Below, piece by piece: positions 26,337 through 35,683 of a DNA stretch of 64,000 bases (its first letter is position 1; each line of letters begins with the position of its first letter). The stretch covers positions 310,001-374,000 of the forward strand of contig NZ_MTBQ01000004.1 in the NCBI RefSeq assembly GCF_002153375.1. The letters are read 5' to 3'. Source of the stretch: Oceanobacillus rekensis (GTDB taxonomy: Bacteria; Bacillota; Bacilli; Bacillales; Amphibacillaceae). Position numbers and translations under genes: made by a program. The notes beneath the pieces were generated by a model. It was not told the origin of the DNA. It worked only from the letters and a program-made list of their open reading frames with translations, and did no database searches.

Positions 26337-27536
26337 TTATTGGGTTCCAAGCGCAATTGTTGTTACATTTCTTTCACCATTTCGGTAATACACAACTTCG
26401 ACTTCATCACCAATATTCTTTTCTTGGTATAATATTTTCCTGAGGTCGATCATATTCATAACCTGTTTTCCATCCAGTTCGGTAATCACATCCAACCGTT
26501 TGATACCCGCATGATCTGCAGGTGATAAATCTTCAACAGTCCAAACATAGACGCCACCTTCCACTTCTGAAGGAAGATTCAATGTGCTCTTCCACTCCGT
26601 TTGTGGAACCTCATCAAGGGAATAAATTTCAACACCTAAATAAGGACGTATAACCTCACCTGTGGATTCCAGTTCTTCAATGATTGGTATTGCAGAATCG
26701 ATTGGTATTGCAAATCCGATTCCTTCGACTGCTTCCTGATTGATTTTCATGGAATTAATACCAATTAGCTGTCCATAAATATTTATCAGTGCACCACCAC
26801 TATTACCTGGGTTAATAGCTGCGTCCGTCTGGATAACTTCTGCTTGCCAATCAGCACGTCCATCCTGATTAAAGTCCTGTGGAATCGTTCTTTCGGTTCC
26901 ACTGATAACTCCTTGGGTTACCGTACTAGATAAATACAGCCCCAGTGGATTACCAATCGCAATCGCAGGTTCACCTACTTTTATAGTTGCTGAGGAACCA
27001 ACTTCAATAATCTTATCTACCTTCGATCCATCCATCCGCAATACTGCCAAATCAGAGAATAAATCACTTCCAACAATCTCCGCCTCGATATGGGTATCGT
27101 TGGATAACACGACTTCTACCGTATCCGCTCCTTGGATTACATGGTGATTGGTTACGACAAATGCCGTTCCATCGTCATTTTTGTAAATGACACCTGACCC
27201 TGTACCTGCTTCAACGCCTTCTTGTTGATCCCAAAAGTCGTTACGCTGCTGAATATTTGTAATCCCAACAACAGATGGCGTTACTTCTTCAATGATTTCT
27301 GTTAGCTGTGTTGTAACATCAACTTGTACTACCTGGTTAATAGACCCATCATCATTTGTATGAGTCTCTTGTGTATCATTATCACCTAAGGAAGCTGTAT
27401 CCCTGTCCGTTTGAAACAGCTCTGGCATAACAATGAATACCAATAAACCACCTATTGCTATTCCCATCATTAAAGGAATTAACCATCTTCCTCTTTGTTT
27501 ATGTGGCCTCCTGTAGTTCTGATCATAGTATCCCAT
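26337..27536 (-). CDS. htrA: HtrA-like trypsin/PDZ serine protease
   Basis: A 399-residue membrane-anchored quality-control protease. It has a short cytoplasmic tail, one helix near residues 19-37, an acidic linker, a trypsin domain with the triad His132 (TNHHVI), Asp162 (SDLAVL) and Ser247 (GNSGGAL), and a C-terminal PDZ domain (about 295-395) with the ADHAGIKRLDVI segment. It degrades misfolded exported proteins outside the membrane. It follows walJ as in other Bacillaceae (yycK position). AAGGAG lies nine bases before the ATG. A repeat hairpin lies just upstream of its leader. Confidence 0.93.
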   Translation of the reverse strand: MGYYDQNYRRPHKQRGRWLIPLMMGIAIGGLLVFIVMPELFQTDRDTASLGDNDTQETHTNDDGSINQVVQVDVTTQLTEIIEEVTPSVVGITNIQQRNDFWDQQEGVEAGTGSGVIYKNDDGTAFVVTNHHVIQGADTVEVVLSNDTHIEAEIVGSDLFSDLAVLRMDGSKVDKIIEVGSSATIKVGEPAIAIGNPLGLYLSSTVTQGVISGTERTIPQDFNQDGRADWQAEVIQTDAAINPGNSGGALINIYGQLIGINSMKINQEAVEGIGFAIPIDSAIPIIEELESTGEVIRPYLGVEIYSLDEVPQTEWKSTLNLPSEVEGGVYVWTVEDLSPADHAGIKRLDVITELDGKQVMNMIDLRKILYQEKNIGDEVEVVYYRNGERNVTTIALGTQ

Positions 27537-27554
27537 GTCTAAGGTCTCCTTCTA

Positions 27555-27637
27555 GAGGTTGTTCAAAAAGTTCGGTCAAAATGAACCTTCGAATTTCTTT
27601 AGTGGTCCTTTTCATCCTCCATTTTGAACACGCACTT
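27555..27637. repeat. Intra-operon hairpin repeat, copy 1
   Basis: The element begins GAGGTTGTTCAAAAAG and ends TTTTGAACACGCACTT, so its ends can form a stem. It lies 18 bases upstream of the htrA start. Related copies are at 34706-34784, 51664-51887 and 55890-55976. Confidence 0.75.
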
Positions 27638-27691
27638 CTATATGATATACATTAGTATTACCTTAAACTGAAAATTATTAACAGCAATACA

Positions 27692-28477
27692 CTATCCAAC
27701 TTCATACAATGCCGTTGAATTCTTTGGATCTGTATCATGTAGCTCGATTTCAATTCCTCGCTCACGTAGAACATTCTCCACAGACATGCGTGCAAGGTCT
27801 TTCATATTATTATCAAGGCTTAAATGTGCAAGGTAAATGCGCTTTGTACGATTACTTATAATCTCCGACAGGGCTAGTCCACAGTCTTCATTGGATACAT
27901 GTCCAGAGTCACCAAGTATTCTGCGTTTTACACTCCATGGGTAACGCCCCATACGAAGCATGCCCACATCATGATTCGCTTCAAAGATATACGCATCTGC
28001 ATCTTCCACCGTTTTTTTGATGCGTTCTGATACATAGCCAAGGTCTGTAACAAGAGCTACTTTCTTTCCATCATGGTGGAACGTATAGAACATTGGTTCA
28101 GCAGCATCATGGGACACACCGAAAGACTCTATATCCATATCTGTAAATGTCTTAACTTCCTCCATCCCAAAATAGAATTTCTGATCCAAAGAAAGTTTTC
28201 CTAATGATTTTTCCATTGCTTTCCATGTTTTTTCATTTGCAAAGATTGGAAGATTATACTTCCTTGCAATAATGCCTAATCCTTTAATATGGTCACTATG
28301 CTCATGGGTCACTAAAATCCCTGATAGTTTAGCAGGATCTACCTGAACCTGACTGAACAAATAATCCAGCTGTTTCCCACTTAATCCAGCATCCACTAAG
28401 AATTTCTGCTCATCTGATTCAATATAAAAGGCATTGCCTGTACTTCCTGATGCCAAAACACTAAAACGTAATGTCAT
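27692..28477 (-). CDS. walJ: Metallo-beta-lactamase-fold hydrolase of the WalRK operon
   Basis: A 261-residue MBL-fold protein (YycJ/WalJ). The metal motif THEHSDH appears near residues 57-63, with HDAAEPM and a later D-L-G segment (VTDLGYVS). Relatives are exonucleases or hydrolases linking DNA processing with cell division and wall metabolism; the exact reaction is not settled. Its ATG overlaps the walI stop by four bases, so it is translationally coupled. Confidence 0.93.
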   Translation of the reverse strand: MTLRFSVLASGSTGNAFYIESDEQKFLVDAGLSGKQLDYLFSQVQVDPAKLSGILVTHEHSDHIKGLGIIARKYNLPIFANEKTWKAMEKSLGKLSLDQKFYFGMEEVKTFTDMDIESFGVSHDAAEPMFYTFHHDGKKVALVTDLGYVSERIKKTVEDADAYIFEANHDVGMLRMGRYPWSVKRRILGDSGHVSNEDCGLALSEIISNRTKRIYLAHLSLDNNMKDLARMSVENVLRERGIEIELHDTDPKNSTALYEVG

Positions 28478-29409
28478 TCTAACTCACTCCGATTTTCCTC
28501 ACTATCAAGCTTTTGATTTAAAACTACTACTGCAGGTGCTTTCATATCATTTTCTTCTGGTAAAAGTCTAATGATATCCAAGTTATTAATAATCGCTTTT
28601 TGGATAAAAACCGACTCCTCCTCTGAATAAACGAGGCCCTCAATCGCGTTCACAAAGTAAATCTCATCCTCATTAATAGTAACCTTCCATGTTGGTGCAA
28701 AGACTTGTGATTCGATACGGGAGAGGTATCCCAAGGAGACATCTGATACATTTTCATCTTGCGTTAACGATCCACGGTCATAAAGTGAACCAATCGCCTT
28801 TATTGGTGATATAATTTCTTCGGTATTCCCTTGTTGTTCAGCATCCCCAAGCATTGTTTGTGTATAATGCGTAATTTCATCATTATCATTTACATAAAAT
28901 AGCAACAATGCATTCTGATTAAAATAGATAGGTTTATTGTCCTTTTGTTGGAAAAACATGAATATATTCGATTCTTCATCCCAAACCCAATACGTATACT
29001 GCTCAGGATATAACAGGTATGGCGCAACAAGATCCGATATATTATCTTTAGTTAGATTTGCTGGCAATGATAAAGGCCTTTCAAATTGGGCGAGGATAAA
29101 ATTATCGTCAATCAATGTTGCATCAAGACCATCAATATTGTTTAATTGACCAACTTCTTCATCGGTAAACTTCTTCTCAGATACATTAATATAATTAGTT
29201 TCAGACAAATCCTGACTTAATTCTGCACTGATTGTAATATTTTCCTGTTCAAATAACTCTTCATAGCTTACATTCTCATTACTACTCTCCAAGACACCCA
29301 TTTCCGCTGAATTCTGCTGTCTTTCCACGAATTGAACTAGCAAATAGATATTTAATACGAGGAAACTGAGAATAAATAATGTTTTAATATGACCCCATTG
29401 CATCCTCAA
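28474..29409 (-). CDS. walI: WalK regulatory protein YycI
   Basis: A 311-residue bitopic protein with one N-terminal membrane helix ([16 protein letters not shown], residues about 13-29) and a large extracellular YycI domain rich in beta strands and acidic residues. In B. subtilis and S. aureus WalI binds WalK and WalH in the membrane and modulates kinase activity. Four-base ATGA-type overlaps with both walH upstream and walJ downstream show tight coupling. Confidence 0.93.
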   Translation of the reverse strand: MRMQWGHIKTLFILSFLVLNIYLLVQFVERQQNSAEMGVLESSNENVSYEELFEQENITISAELSQDLSETNYINVSEKKFTDEEVGQLNNIDGLDATLIDDNFILAQFERPLSLPANLTKDNISDLVAPYLLYPEQYTYWVWDEESNIFMFFQQKDNKPIYFNQNALLLFYVNDNDEITHYTQTMLGDAEQQGNTEEIISPIKAIGSLYDRGSLTQDENVSDVSLGYLSRIESQVFAPTWKVTINEDEIYFVNAIEGLVYSEEESVFIQKAIINNLDIIRLLPEENDMKAPAVVVLNQKLDSEENRSELE

Positions 29410-30713
29410 TCTCCCCCTCTTTGACTCATTTCACTAAATAAAGGCACCCGCCAATTCCCATCATATTTCACATGCCAGGCCGGCTCTAGTTCAATAGCAT
29501 TTTTTTCTGAATTCACATTCAAACGATAGCCAATCCTTATATCCTGAATTTTATCTAATGTATAACTCTGATGGTTTTTTAATTTAGTAATCAAACTTTC
29601 CGCCGATATCAAATTAACATCGGAATGTTGCAGAGAGTTTATTAAACGAAAAAGTGGACGACGGTATTCTTCTAGTTGTTGACTGTTCCACTTCTGTTCA
29701 ATAACCGATAAGTCCGGATTTGCAGAATTAAATACTGGATATCCACCATAATGCAATCGATACCTCACGAAATTTTGATAGACATTTAAATCTGTTAATT
29801 TAAAGTCACCTGTCCAGCTGCCATTCTCGTTTAGATTTGAAATACTACTATCCAAAAGACTAACAACAGTAAGCGGACGATCTGAATTCTCCGTAAAAGG
29901 ATTGACATATTCCATCCCCAAATTATTAGCTCCCATTCTTATTTGGCGGCTGTCAGTAAAGTATGTCAATCCACTTGTTGCGATGGTGGATTCCATGACA
30001 ACTGCTGGATTTGGAAATAAAATATCTCTCATATCAGAAGGATCAATCATTTCAAATGAAATAGCTTCTTTTTTTAGTTCCATTTCGCCTGAAGGAATGT
30101 AAATGTTCTCTCTTCCAGTATTCATTACCGTATAATCTACAAACCTATCGGTTTCCAAGCTTGTCATCATTGTCCACATTTGTTCATAATCAGTCGGGTT
30201 ATTTACCGTGGCTGTCGCTTTTTCATTCCCACTCGTAGAAATAAATTCAATATCCATTGATTTTGTATCCGTGAATGTAATAAATAACCGTTTAAATGAC
30301 CACTCTGGAAAGAAAATATCCTCTTCATTAAAGGACATGATACTGCCAAATAACTCCAATGGAATCGCATCAGGGAAAATAACTTCTATTTCATGATTAT
30401 CGGGGTTTCTCTCACTTGCAATTTGTGTTGCAAAATTAGTGAATGTCCAGGAATACATTTGTTCATACATTTGTTCGCGTCCCTTTGGTTTTGCGAAGCC
30501 AAAGAAGTTGCCATGTGATTTAAAAATAATCTCACTAGGTCGGACTATCGTTCGCTTCGATTCATCCCTTGTACCACCCAAATTTATTTCACCGATCGAT
30601 TCATCACTTAGATTCGTTACATCTGGTTGGTAATTCCGCATTCCAAATGTAAGTACTAAACTAGTACCTATAAGAATAATTAATATGAAGGTTTTTGCCG
30701 TTTCCCATTTCAT
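29406..30713 (-). CDS. walH: WalK regulatory protein YycH
   Basis: A 435-residue bitopic membrane protein with an N-terminal helix (TFILIILIGTSLVLTF, about 7-23) and a large extracytoplasmic YycH domain ending near PAWHVKYDGNWRVP. With WalI it controls WalK through helix contacts in the membrane. The start overlaps the walK stop by four bases, and the stop overlaps the walI start, matching the conserved operon. Confidence 0.93.
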   Translation of the reverse strand: MKWETAKTFILIILIGTSLVLTFGMRNYQPDVTNLSDESIGEINLGGTRDESKRTIVRPSEIIFKSHGNFFGFAKPKGREQMYEQMYSWTFTNFATQIASERNPDNHEIEVIFPDAIPLELFGSIMSFNEEDIFFPEWSFKRLFITFTDTKSMDIEFISTSGNEKATATVNNPTDYEQMWTMMTSLETDRFVDYTVMNTGRENIYIPSGEMELKKEAISFEMIDPSDMRDILFPNPAVVMESTIATSGLTYFTDSRQIRMGANNLGMEYVNPFTENSDRPLTVVSLLDSSISNLNENGSWTGDFKLTDLNVYQNFVRYRLHYGGYPVFNSANPDLSVIEQKWNSQQLEEYRRPLFRLINSLQHSDVNLISAESLITKLKNHQSYTLDKIQDIRIGYRLNVNSEKNAIELEPAWHVKYDGNWRVPLFSEMSQRGGD

Positions 30714-32545
30714 TTCATATCCCTCCGCTTCTTACTCATCAGCGGTAGTGTAAAGAGAATCGTTGTCCCTTTACCTTCTTTACTTCTTGCCCATATTTTC
30801 CCATGGTGAGCTTCCACCATTTCTTTCGTAATCGCAAGACCTAATCCTGTTCCTCCAAGTTTCCTTGTTCTTGCTCTATCAGCCCGGTAAAATCGCTCGA
30901 ATATTTTTTCCAATTTATCATAAGCAATACCCATACCTTGATCCTGAATGCTTACAAGCAAGAAATGACTCTTTATGTCTAGCTTCATGCGAATTTCCCC
31001 ACCTTCTGGGGAATATTTGATGGCATTGGAAATAATATTATCTAGAACCTGTGTCATTTTATCTTTATCCATCCACACAAGAGACTTTCCTTTTGGTATT
31101 TCTCTGATTAACGTTATCTCTTCCGGTGAATTCATTTCAAAACGATCGATTACTTGATGGAAGTAACGTACAAAATCAGTACGCTCCTTATGCAGTGGCA
31201 ATTCATCTGAATCCATTTTGGAAAGTTGAAGCAGGTCGTTAACCATGCGAATCATTCGATCTGTCTCGTTTTGGGTAACTTGAAGAAATCTTGGGGCGAT
31301 TTCCTTATCTTCCCATGCACCTTCCGTCAACGCTTCAATATAACTTTTCATAGTTGTTAGTGGAGTACGTAATTCATGTGAAACATTGGAAACGAAGTCA
31401 CGACGTTCCTGCTCTATTTTCTCTTGTTCTGTAACATCACTAATAACGGTTATAAATCCGGTTATTTTATCTTCATCATCCAAAACAGTCGAAAAGTTAG
31501 ACCTTACTAAGAATGGAGTGTCATCCTCACTGAAATCGATAATCATGGATCCACTTTCCGGTAGTTCCGTCAAATCGACTTCTTTTCTATCCAGCTGTAG
31601 TAAATCAAGTAAGTAGTCACCGATAACCTCTTCTGGATTCTCCCCAACCAGCCTTCCTGCTGCATCATTCATTAATGTGATAGAACCTGAGTTATCGGTT
31701 GCGATAACCCCATCAGACATATTGGATAGAACCGAACTAAGCTTTCGCCGCTCCTCCTCAATTGTTGCATAGGAGTGTTTTAATCGGCTATTCAGGTCAT
31801 TAAATGTTTCCGCCAACTGACCAATCTCATCTTTCCCATAAATATTTACTTTTTGGGTGAAATCGCCGTTTGCCATTACCTGGGCTTGTTCTCTCATCTC
31901 CATGATTGGCTTTGTAATGGTTCGTGCCACAAGGATTCCGATGATTGCTGAAATACTGATTGCCAGAATGGACCCTTGTAAAAAGATTCTATTAATATCT
32001 TCCACCTGACCATAGACCGCATCCAATGAGGATTGAAAAGAAATCACTCCAACCGCTATACCCTCTGAGTCAATTAATGGTTCTACATGTACCCATACAC
32101 GACTTTCGGCTTCCTGATCCCAGAATTCCTGCTTTTGTGGTGAATCAAAAAATAACGCCTGTTGGACCAATGGTTGCGTAATCTTTTTTCCAATCTCATC
32201 CTGTTGGTTGATTTTATTTGTTCCGATAATTCGGCTCTGGTTACTAATTACATTCACTGTTGTAGCTATATTATCTGTATTGATATCTTGCACGATTTGT
32301 TGAATTTCTTCCTCTAAAGTCGGGCCATCATCCTCTTCGCTTCGCTCTCTATCAAAAGCCTGTTCCAGGTTATAGCTCAGCAGTTCCACTCGATCATTTA
32401 TCGATACTTTAAAGTTATTAAGGAGTTCTTCCTCCAGCCTTTGCGTGAAAAAAGATCCAATAACCTGAACAGCAAGAAGCAATAGCAGAATATAAATGAT
32501 AATAAACTTTAATTGAATGGAACGAAAAAAACCAACTTTATTCAT
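30710..32545 (-). CDS. walK: Essential cell-wall sensor histidine kinase
   Basis: An approximately 611-residue sensor kinase. Domains in order are a first helix (about 11-30), an extracellular PDC-like domain, a second helix (about 185-205), HAMP, a PAS domain (IATDNSGSITLMNDAAGRLVGE), HisKA with the phosphorylated His in SHELRTPLTT near residue 388, and an HATPase_c domain with NAIKYSPEGG, DQGMGI and GGTGLGLAI. It controls autolysins and wall homeostasis through WalR. ATG 32545 lies eight bases after AGGAG; the preceding GTG at 32548 is an alternative. The gene follows walR directly. Confidence 0.95.
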   Translation of the reverse strand: MNKVGFFRSIQLKFIIIYILLLLLAVQVIGSFFTQRLEEELLNNFKVSINDRVELLSYNLEQAFDRERSEEDDGPTLEEEIQQIVQDINTDNIATTVNVISNQSRIIGTNKINQQDEIGKKITQPLVQQALFFDSPQKQEFWDQEAESRVWVHVEPLIDSEGIAVGVISFQSSLDAVYGQVEDINRIFLQGSILAISISAIIGILVARTITKPIMEMREQAQVMANGDFTQKVNIYGKDEIGQLAETFNDLNSRLKHSYATIEEERRKLSSVLSNMSDGVIATDNSGSITLMNDAAGRLVGENPEEVIGDYLLDLLQLDRKEVDLTELPESGSMIIDFSEDDTPFLVRSNFSTVLDDEDKITGFITVISDVTEQEKIEQERRDFVSNVSHELRTPLTTMKSYIEALTEGAWEDKEIAPRFLQVTQNETDRMIRMVNDLLQLSKMDSDELPLHKERTDFVRYFHQVIDRFEMNSPEEITLIREIPKGKSLVWMDKDKMTQVLDNIISNAIKYSPEGGEIRMKLDIKSHFLLVSIQDQGMGIAYDKLEKIFERFYRADRARTRKLGGTGLGLAITKEMVEAHHGKIWARSKEGKGTTILFTLPLMSKKRRDMK

Positions 32546-32550
32546 CACAA

Positions 32551-33252
32551 CTACTCCTGTTCGGGATTACGCAAATAATAGCCGACACCACGTCTTGTAA
32601 CGATCCATATCGGATTGCTTGGACTCTCCTCAATTTTTTCACGAAGTCTGCGAACGGTAACGTCAACGGTACGCACATCTCCAAAATAATCATAACCCCA
32701 TACCGTTTCAAGCAAATGTTCCCTTGTCATCACCTGTCCGATATGACGGGCTAAATAATGCAATAATTCAAATTCACGATGTGTCAATTCAATCTGAACA
32801 CCTTTTCTTGAAACAACATATGCATCAGGGTGAACCGTCAAGTCTCCAATAACGATATCTTTCGTTGCTTTCACTGTGTCATCCGGCACCTGTTGCCTGC
32901 GTAAATTAGCTTTGACACGGGCAATCAGTTCACGATTGCTGAAGGGCTTTGTCACATAATCATCTGAACCAAGTTCAAGGCCCAACACTTTATCAATCTC
33001 TGAATCTTTTGCCGTAAGCATGATGATTGGCATTGTTTGTGTCTTTCTTACTTCCCTAAGAACTTCATTTCCATCCTTACCTGGAAGCATAATATCTAAT
33101 AAAATTAAATCAGGTCGTTCCGATTCTGCAATTTCAATAGCTGTATCGCCATCATTGGCAACGATTACCTGATATCCTTCTTTTTCTAAGTTGAATTTCA
33201 ATATATCTGCAATTGGCTGTTCATCATCTACTACTAGTATTTTTTGACTCAA
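32551..33252 (-). CDS. walR: Essential cell-wall response regulator
   Basis: An OmpR/PhoB-family response regulator of about 233 residues. The receiver domain shows [10 protein letters not shown], the phospho-acceptor Asp53 in [11 protein letters not shown], and Thr/Lys in MLTAKDSE and [10 protein letters not shown]. The winged-helix C-terminal domain has [13 protein letters not shown] and [11 protein letters not shown] choose TTG 33252, because [11 protein letters not shown] matches the family and AAAGGATG lies upstream; an in-frame ATG at 33276 adds eight residues. It is the first gene of walRKHIJ-htrA. Confidence 0.94.
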   Translation of the reverse strand: MSQKILVVDDEQPIADILKFNLEKEGYQVIVANDGDTAIEIAESERPDLILLDIMLPGKDGNEVLREVRKTQTMPIIMLTAKDSEIDKVLGLELGSDDYVTKPFSNRELIARVKANLRRQQVPDDTVKATKDIVIGDLTVHPDAYVVSRKGVQIELTHREFELLHYLARHIGQVMTREHLLETVWGYDYFGDVRTVDVTVRRLREKIEESPSNPIWIVTRRGVGYYLRNPEQE

Positions 33253-33354
33253 AATTGCCACATCCTTTTCATCCATTACTACTTCCTATTCTACCGCACT
33301 TTGGTGGTGCCTGTCACTTCCCGAATTTTGTCGAATTCTGTTTATATTGATGCA

Positions 33355-33560
33355 ACTATATGAGTTTCGGCTAGTTCCGGCTCCCAGGAGCTCGTGACTT
33401 CCTGACACCTCCGTTCGATAAGTCAACATCGACTCACTCCGTTCGCCGTGTTTCCTTTATCTCCTAAGAGGGAATATTCAACAAGAACGCCACATCACGT
33501 GGCTACGTTGAACCACCCCACGTCCTGTGGGGCGCAGTCTAATCGCTCCTAACCGGTCGC
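33355..33560. repeat. Interspersed GC-richer repeat, related to 22655-22745
   Basis: The part around 33400-33437 resembles the copy near 22690-22725 (GATAAGTC-CATCG-CTC core). It stands out by its higher GC against AT-rich flanks and has no coding character. Confidence 0.45.
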
Positions 33561-33615
33561 CTCCACTTTTGAATGTTGTCACTTCCCGAATTTTGTCGAA
33601 TAATCATGTTATTAC

Positions 33616-33650
33616 GAAAGAGGCTGTCATGCAGACAGCCTCTTTCGTTT
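33616..33650. terminator. Hairpin terminator candidate
   Basis: Thirteen-base perfect arms GAAAGAGGCTGTC (33616-33628) and GACAGCCTCTTTC (33634-33646) enclose a five-base loop, with GTTT following. It is a strong stem, but its T tail is short on both strands. Confidence 0.6.
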
Positions 33651-33700
33651 AAAGTTTCTGATTTAATTATACTATCAAAACCTATTATACCTGAATAAAA

Positions 33701-33736
33701 ATAAAACAGGCTGTAAGATGAACCAGCCTGTTTTAT
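33701..33736 (-). terminator. Terminator of the glycine-betaine operon
   Basis: Arms ATAAAACAGGCTG (33701-33713) and CAGCCTGTTTTAT (33724-33736) are followed on the minus strand by TTTTATT. It lies 11 bases past the binding-protein stop. Confidence 0.85.
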
Positions 33737-33747
33737 TATAATCTTTA

Positions 33748-34671
33748 TTATTCGATTCCTTCTGTCCATTCAGCTACTTTATCGGAATTTTCTTCCACCC
33801 ATGTTGCTGCAGCTTCCTCTATATCTGTTCCTTCATTAATATCAAACATTATAGATTCAAGATCTGCAGGAGTCCAGTTAAAGTTATCCAGAACTTGGTA
33901 CGCTTCTGGCATATCTTCTTCCAATCCTTCACGAACCATTGTATTAATTGTTTCTGCTTCACCAAATGTACCTTCTGGGTCCTCTAGGTATTTCAAGTCA
34001 TATGCTTGGAATTTCCAATGTGGAGACCAACCAGTAACAACAATATCTTCTTTGTTTTCATATGCTTCACCTAATGCTGTTGCCATAGCACCACTGGAAG
34101 AAGTTTGTACTTCCCAGCCTTCAAGGTTTTCATAATCTTCTAGTGCTTGCTCGGATGCCGCAACCACACCTGCACCTGGCTCAATACCAGTAACGGTTTG
34201 ATCAGCTTGTCCTTCTAAATCAGCAATTGAGTCAACATCCATATAGCTTGGAACAACTAAGCCAATAGCCGCACCTTCTAAGTTTGGACCTAAATCAACA
34301 ACTTGATCTCCGTATTCTTCAAACTGTGCAGCGTGAGTTCCCGGTAACCAAGCCGCAACCATACCATCTGCCTCACTATTTGCAACTGCTTCCCACATAA
34401 CAGCATTGTCAAGTGCTGTTAACTTAACATCAAAACCTAAGTCTTCTAAAACCTTACCAATGACATTTGTGGATGCAACCTCTGTATCCCACTCCACATA
34501 AGCCAATTCAATTTCCTGACCTTCCACGGATGAAGATTGTTCTGTATCTTCACTTGTATCTGTTGACCCAGTATCGGTTTCTTCTTCCTCCGCAGCTCCA
34601 CAACCTGCTGCAAACAATGCTAGTGAAAGTCCGGATACTAATCCTAGACGTTTCCAGTTAAATTTCAACAT
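33748..34671 (-). CDS. opuAC: Glycine-betaine/proline-betaine-binding lipoprotein
   Basis: A 307-residue substrate-binding protein. The lipobox LALFAAGC, with the modified Cys at residue 24, is followed by an acidic linker and the OpuAC domain (EIELAYVEWDTEVASTNV, VAAWLPGTHAAQF, GWSPHWKFQAYDLKYLEDP). The aromatic residues in these loops form the cage that binds quaternary ammonium. It delivers betaine to the OpuA permease for osmoprotection. The very acidic composition suits a salt-adapted organism. AAGGGAG lies nine bases before the ATG. It is last in the OpuA operon and separated from the permease by a hairpin repeat. Confidence 0.92.
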   Translation of the reverse strand: MLKFNWKRLGLVSGLSLALFAAGCGAAEEEETDTGSTDTSEDTEQSSSVEGQEIELAYVEWDTEVASTNVIGKVLEDLGFDVKLTALDNAVMWEAVANSEADGMVAAWLPGTHAAQFEEYGDQVVDLGPNLEGAAIGLVVPSYMDVDSIADLEGQADQTVTGIEPGAGVVAASEQALEDYENLEGWEVQTSSSGAMATALGEAYENKEDIVVTGWSPHWKFQAYDLKYLEDPEGTFGEAETINTMVREGLEEDMPEAYQVLDNFNWTPADLESIMFDINEGTDIEEAAATWVEENSDKVAEWTEGIE

Positions 34672-34705
34672 AAAATATCGACTCCCTTTTCTTAAAATTT
34701 TTATA

Positions 34706-34784
34706 GAGGTTGTTCAAGAAGTCCGGTAAAAATGACGCATCGAATTTCTCGGTCCTTTTTATCCTCCTTTTTGAACACACACTT
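34706..34784. repeat. Intra-operon hairpin repeat, copy 2
   Basis: The element begins GAGGTTGTTCAAGAAG and ends CTTTTTGAACACACACTT. It is closely related to copy 1 at 27555-27637, and lies 34 bases upstream of the binding-protein start inside the operon. Confidence 0.75.
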
Positions 34785-34825
34785 ATATGGAAACTTTTCA
34801 TAATGAAAAGATAGCCAACAATTAA

Positions 34826-35683
34826 TTAAGCTTCCTTGCGATTTATATTTTGTGTAATTCGATCGATAATAATCGCTAGGATAACAATTCCTATTCCTGC
34901 AACAAAGCCCGGCCCTACGCTTGCACGTTGTAAGGAAGATAGAACCTCTTTACCTAGACCTGGTGCACCAATCATCGATGCGATAACAACCATGGATAAT
35001 GCAAGCATTACCGTCTGGTTAATCCCAGCCATAATGGTAGCTTTCGCCATTGGCAGCTCTACCTTAAATAGTTTCTGTGCACCTGTACTACCAAATGCAT
35101 CAGCAGCCTCAACCAAGTCATTCGACACTTGTCTGATTCCTAAATTAGTAAAACGTACCGTTGGAGGTGTTGCAAAAATAAGTGATGCAAAAACGCCTGG
35201 TACCATCCCAATTCCAAAAAATGCAACGGCAGGGATTAAATAAACAAATGCCGGCATGGTTTGCATAAAGTCTAATATTGGTGCGAAAATTGTATTAGCT
35301 ACCTTACTTTTCGACATTAATATCCCAATTGGCACCCCGATAATGACGGATAACAAACTAGCAAGTAATACGAGGGTGACTGTATTCATCAAGTCTTCCC
35401 AATGACCTTGATTATAAATTAGCCACAATCCCACAATAGAAAATGCAGCGAGTCCAAATTTCTTACCAGTGACAAAAAATGCAATAAGGGCAACTAGGAT
35501 AATAAAAATAATAGGTGGGATGTTCATTAATACACCCTCAGCAACGAATTCCATAAGATTCCCAAAGTGTTCCTTAATTGGATCAAATAGAAATGCAAAC
35601 GTATCTTTTAACCAATCAGTCACAGCCTCTGTTGCTTCTGATATTGGTATTACTGGAACAAAATCCAACATGTTATTAAGCAT
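34826..35683 (-). CDS. opuAB: Glycine-betaine ABC transporter permease
   Basis: A 285-residue permease with six or seven helices and the BPD_transp_1 EAA loop in [32 protein letters not shown] near residues 185-215. The N-terminus has an amphipathic segment typical of OpuAB/ProW. It forms the membrane channel for betaine import with OpuAA and OpuAC. The start overlaps the opuAA stop by eight bases. Confidence 0.93.
   Translation of the reverse strand: MLNNMLDFVPVIPISEATEAVTDWLKDTFAFLFDPIKEHFGNLMEFVAEGVLMNIPPIIFIILVALIAFFVTGKKFGLAAFSIVGLWLIYNQGHWEDLMNTVTLVLLASLLSVIIGVPIGILMSKSKVANTIFAPILDFMQTMPAFVYLIPAVAFFGIGMVPGVFASLIFATPPTVRFTNLGIRQVSNDLVEAADAFGSTGAQKLFKVELPMAKATIMAGINQTVMLALSMVVIASMIGAPGLGKEVLSSLQRASVGPGFVAGIGIVILAIIIDRITQNINRKEA

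Larger units (their letters stand above)
33253..33747. other. Intergenic region with interspersed repeat and two terminators
   Basis: This region contains the walR leader, a GC-richer repeat region (33355-33560, with a small palindrome around CCCACGTCCTGTGGGG) and terminators at 33616-33650 and 33701-33736. Short frames across the repeat look accidental. No purA or tRNA gene, found here in B. subtilis, is present. Confidence 0.6.

Noticed and set aside
33539..33769. Open frame of 76 codons on the minus strand
   Set aside because: It spans two terminators and a repeat, and overlaps the end of the betaine-binding gene.
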